Shown piece after piece: positions 62,069 through 64,000 of a DNA stretch of 64,000 nucleotides. Position 1 is the first letter of the stretch. The number at the start of each line of letters is the position of its first letter. The position numbers and the translations under genes were made by a program. The notes beneath the pieces were generated by a model. It searched no databases. It saw only the letters and a program-made list of their open reading frames with translations, and had not been told where the DNA came from. The DNA is taken from contig CAJXDR010000002.1 in the NCBI GenBank assembly GCA_913052345.1, forward strand, positions 37,005 to 101,004. Reading direction: 5' to 3'. The DNA is from UBA4421 sp002470275. Lineage in GTDB: Bacteria > Pseudomonadota > Gammaproteobacteria > Pseudomonadales > Azotimanducaceae.

Positions 62069-62866
62069 TCAACCCAAATACGTGGCGACCAGGGAGCCGG
62101 TCACCAGGCCCCAGCCGTCCACCAGTACGAACAAAAGGAGTTTAAAGGGCATAGAGATCATCATGGGCGACAACATCATCATACCCATGGACATCAGAAC
62201 GCTGGCCACCACCAGGTCAATGATGACAAAGGGAATATAGATCAAAAAACCAATGGTGAACGCAGTCTTGAGTTCTGAGGTGATAAAGGCCGGCACCAAG
62301 ACGGTCATGGGAATTTCTTCGATGTCGCCAACGGCCTGAATGTCGGACATCTCCATAAAGAGCATCATGTCTTTCTGCCGAGTTTGGCCGAGCATAAATT
62401 GCTGTAGCGGTCCCTTGGCGCGTTCAAGGCCCTCTTGGAAAGTGATCTCATCGTTTTGCACAGGCATCAGCGCCTCTGCGTAAATCGTTTCAAGGATTGG
62501 GTTCATAATGTAGAGCGTCAAAAAGAGCGCGATGCCAATCAGGACCTGATTGGGTGGCGTTTGGGCGGTACCCATGGCCTGCCGCAGCAACGAGAGCACG
62601 ATGATGATTCGCGTGAAGGAGGTCATGAGAATCAGGATCGACGGCAGCAGGCTGAGCACGGTCATCACGATGATCAGCTGGAGAGAAAGGCTGTACTCGG
62701 TTCCCCCGTCATTACCTTCAAGGACTTTCAGGGCGGGAATGCCCTCTGCGGCCACGGGCTCTGAAACCAACATGCAAAGCACCAGCAGCACTCCGACGGG
62801 CGCGAACCGGTCTATGAGCTTGGTCAGAGGCTCGGTCAGTTTTCTCTTGTGACGCAGATTGATCAT
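62069..62866 (-). CDS. fliP: flagellar export protein FliP
   Basis: Pore-forming subunit of the flagellar export gate. The 265-residue precursor has a cleavable signal (hydrophobic 23-38, cleavage after VAA near 40), then SLLPSILILMTSFTRIIIVLSLLRQAMGTAQTPPNQVLIG, typical of FliP, and a methionine-rich C-terminal gasket region MSMGMMMLSPMMI. First of fliPQR-flhB. fliL, fliM, fliN and fliO, usually just upstream, are absent; a 304-base gap and an oppositely oriented transglycosylase gene follow. Confidence 0.95.
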   Translation of the reverse strand: MINLRHKRKLTEPLTKLIDRFAPVGVLLVLCMLVSEPVAAEGIPALKVLEGNDGGTEYSLSLQLIIVMTVLSLLPSILILMTSFTRIIIVLSLLRQAMGTAQTPPNQVLIGIALFLTLYIMNPILETIYAEALMPVQNDEITFQEGLERAKGPLQQFMLGQTRQKDMMLFMEMSDIQAVGDIEEIPMTVLVPAFITSELKTAFTIGFLIYIPFVIIDLVVASVLMSMGMMMLSPMMISMPFKLLLFVLVDGWGLVTGSLVATYLG

Positions 62867-63170
62867 AGTCTCTACTTACTTTTGCAGTTCGATACCGCTT
62901 TATGCGCCGAATCTGCTTCTTTAGGCGTAAGAGGATGCAAAGTAGAGGCCAACTTTAAATATGTTTAAAATCAACATGTTATAGTCTTGTGGCGAATTTT
63001 TGCCGATAAATTTGCCGACCTACGGGAAGAGCGTCAAAATCCTGACAGTCGGCGGACACTGTCGCTTGCTGCTCAGGCTTCATAATGCTGGGGCAACAAG
63101 CAGTCGCCGGCAGCCCTAAATAGACATGGCCGATCAAGAATTAGAAAACGTCGAAAAGGATGTGTGCCAA
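62867..63170. other. divergent gap between fliP and the transglycosylase
   Basis: About 300 bases with no convincing gene. The middle is AT-rich (62956-62985) and contains AACATGTT, a perfect 8-bp palindrome at 62973-62980, within an A/T-rich stretch suited to promoters for fliP and the lytic transglycosylase. A GCCGATAA word at 63002-63009 resembles a sigma-28 minus-10 box, but the minus-35 position lacks TAAA, so I do not call a flagellar promoter. Confidence 0.4.
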
Positions 63171-63986
63171 ATGCGAACGTCACGGTTCTTCTGGCTTTGT
63201 GCCTGGGCGGCCAGCCTGGTCATTTTCCAAGGTAGCTGGGCTCAGTCGGGTCCAGAACAGCCCTCAGAGAAGACCCTTGGGACCCAGCCCCAGCAGCAGG
63301 CCCCCCTCTATTGGAGCATGCCCTACCTCACCTGTTTCGAGGCTGCCGCAGAACGGTACGCGCTGCCGCCTTCCTTGCTAATGGCCGTTGCTATCGTCGA
63401 GAGCGGCCTTGATCCCATGGCTGTTTCCAGCGCCAACGCTTTGGGGTTGATGCAAATCAAGTGGCCCATCACCGCCAAACATCTGGACGTTGCCCCTCGA
63501 GAAGCGCTGTTTGACCCGTGCACTAACATTGATGCAGGCGCGCGCTACCTTAGAGAACTATTGGACCGGCGGAATCGGCAAAATGCTGCCAAACCACTCC
63601 ATCTGACCCTGGCGAGCTATCGCCTGGGGCCCAGTGGTTTCGACGCATCTGCTCCACTGCCCACCACGGCGCGGAACTACATCCAGGCAATCGCAAAGCA
63701 GAAGAGCTTGCTAGATCTCGCTCAGCCGTCCGTTAGCCTGGTGCAGCCGAGCCGGAGGCCGAATACCTGCTCCTTAGCGGAGCTGAGCAACATGGCCATG
63801 TCTACCCATCACCCGGCTGAACGCGCGGAACAGGCGAGTGCGTGGCTTCGAGCGCGAGCGGGTATTTGCGAACTCCCCACCCTGCTGGCCATTCGCAACA
63901 GTTTGCCCCTCTGGTTGGGCACCGGGCTGAACGGTGACTTAGTCGCCTTTATCGGACAGCAAATCACGCTTCGAGTTAACCAGTAG
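63171..63986 (+). CDS. lytic transglycosylase, SLT domain
   Basis: Periplasmic murein-cleaving enzyme. The ATG at 63171 gives 271 residues with a standard signal peptide (MRTSRFFW then a hydrophobic stretch, cleavage after SWA near 24); a frame start 15 codons earlier puts charged residues before it and has a poor ribosome-binding site. The SLT core has catalytic E77 in AIVESGLDPMAVSSANALGLMQI and later ASYRLGPSGF. The C-terminal 90 residues are not recognised and contain two cysteines that could pair. Placed beside fliP in divergent orientation, so a role in opening the wall for the flagellar rod is possible but unproved. Confidence 0.88.
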   Translation: MRTSRFFWLCAWAASLVIFQGSWAQSGPEQPSEKTLGTQPQQQAPLYWSMPYLTCFEAAAERYALPPSLLMAVAIVESGLDPMAVSSANALGLMQIKWPITAKHLDVAPREALFDPCTNIDAGARYLRELLDRRNRQNAAKPLHLTLASYRLGPSGFDASAPLPTTARNYIQAIAKQKSLLDLAQPSVSLVQPSRRPNTCSLAELSNMAMSTHHPAERAEQASAWLRARAGICELPTLLAIRNSLPLWLGTGLNGDLVAFIGQQITLRVNQ

Positions 63987-64000
63987 TCACCCCAGCGCTT

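Noticed and set aside
63002..63009. GCCGATAA word resembling a sigma-28 minus-10 box before the transglycosylase gene
   Set aside because: The minus-35 position at the standard spacing does not read TAAA, so the match is only half a promoter.

Overview
The window is a gene-dense bacterial chromosome segment of about 57-60% GC by eye. It comes from a flagellated, Gram-negative, aerobic gammaproteobacterium. The evidence is gene order that follows the Pseudomonas-type backbone in block after block: gshB-tonB-yqgE-ruvX; yggS-proC-yggT-metX-metW-DUF4426-rdgB-hemW; rpoH-ftsX-ftsE-ftsY-rsmD-coaD-mutM-rpmG-rpmB-radC-coaBC-algC-argB; slmA-pyrE-rph-yicC-gmk-rpoZ-spoT-ridA-recG. TRAP transport, rubredoxin and a Calvin-type class II aldolase suit a marine lineage (Cellvibrionales/Halieaceae-like), but the genus cannot be fixed from sequence alone.

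Layout. 1-9.3 kb: the end of a peptide deformylase gene, ilvA, rpiA, a D-2-hydroxyglutarate dehydrogenase-like flavoprotein, an alpha/beta hydrolase and the tkt-pgk-fba sugar-phosphate operon. 9.5-12.3 kb: metK-metF-rsmE. 12.3-13.3 kb: a divergent gene that looks like a degenerate remnant of the chemosensory kinase ChpA. 13.4-22.2 kb: a long forward run from gshB to hemW. 22.2-27.0 kb: a reverse block trmB, DUF423, rpoH, ftsX, ftsE, ftsY, with a perfect CIRCE element in front of rpoH. 27.1-30.5 kb: rsmD, coaD, mutM, rpmG, rpmB, radC. 30.9-33.0 kb: an inserted GntR regulator and nagA. 33.1-39.8 kb: coaBC, algC, argB, slmA, pyrE, rph, yicC. 39.8-42.5 kb: an AT-rich accessory insert with a phosphoesterase/phospholipase C and a truncated Fic gene. 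42.5-48.1 kb: gmk-rpoZ-spoT-ridA-recG. 48.1-56.7 kb: a dicarboxylate symporter, a 55-residue rubredoxin, ubiA, a split TRAP transporter with an enoyl-CoA hydratase, and uvrD. 56.8-62.9 kb: three unrecognised membrane/coiled-coil/SPOR proteins followed upstream by flhB, fliR, fliQ and fliP. 63.2-64.0 kb: a lytic transglycosylase.

How the genes work together. Most are housekeeping: methyl-group and methionine metabolism (metK, metF, metX, metW), glutathione (gshB), tRNA/rRNA modification (rsmE, rsmD, trmB), protein export and division (ftsYEX), coenzyme A (coaD, coaBC), nucleotides (pyrE, gmk, rdgB), stringent response (rpoZ, spoT) and DNA repair (mutM, radC, recG, uvrD).

The most notable points are: (1) an exact CIRCE operator that would put sigma-32 (rpoH) under the HrcA repressor; (2) a pseudo-HPt protein where pilGHIJ-chpA normally sits, together with the absence of pilT next to yggS, suggesting loss of the twitching-motility machinery from both usual loci; (3) a three-gene envelope module next to the flagellar export genes; (4) the AT-rich insert between yicC and gmk, whose right flank holds two strong inverted repeats; (5) an FlhB whose self-cleavage motif reads NPEH instead of NPTH. 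No tRNA, rRNA or CRISPR array was seen.
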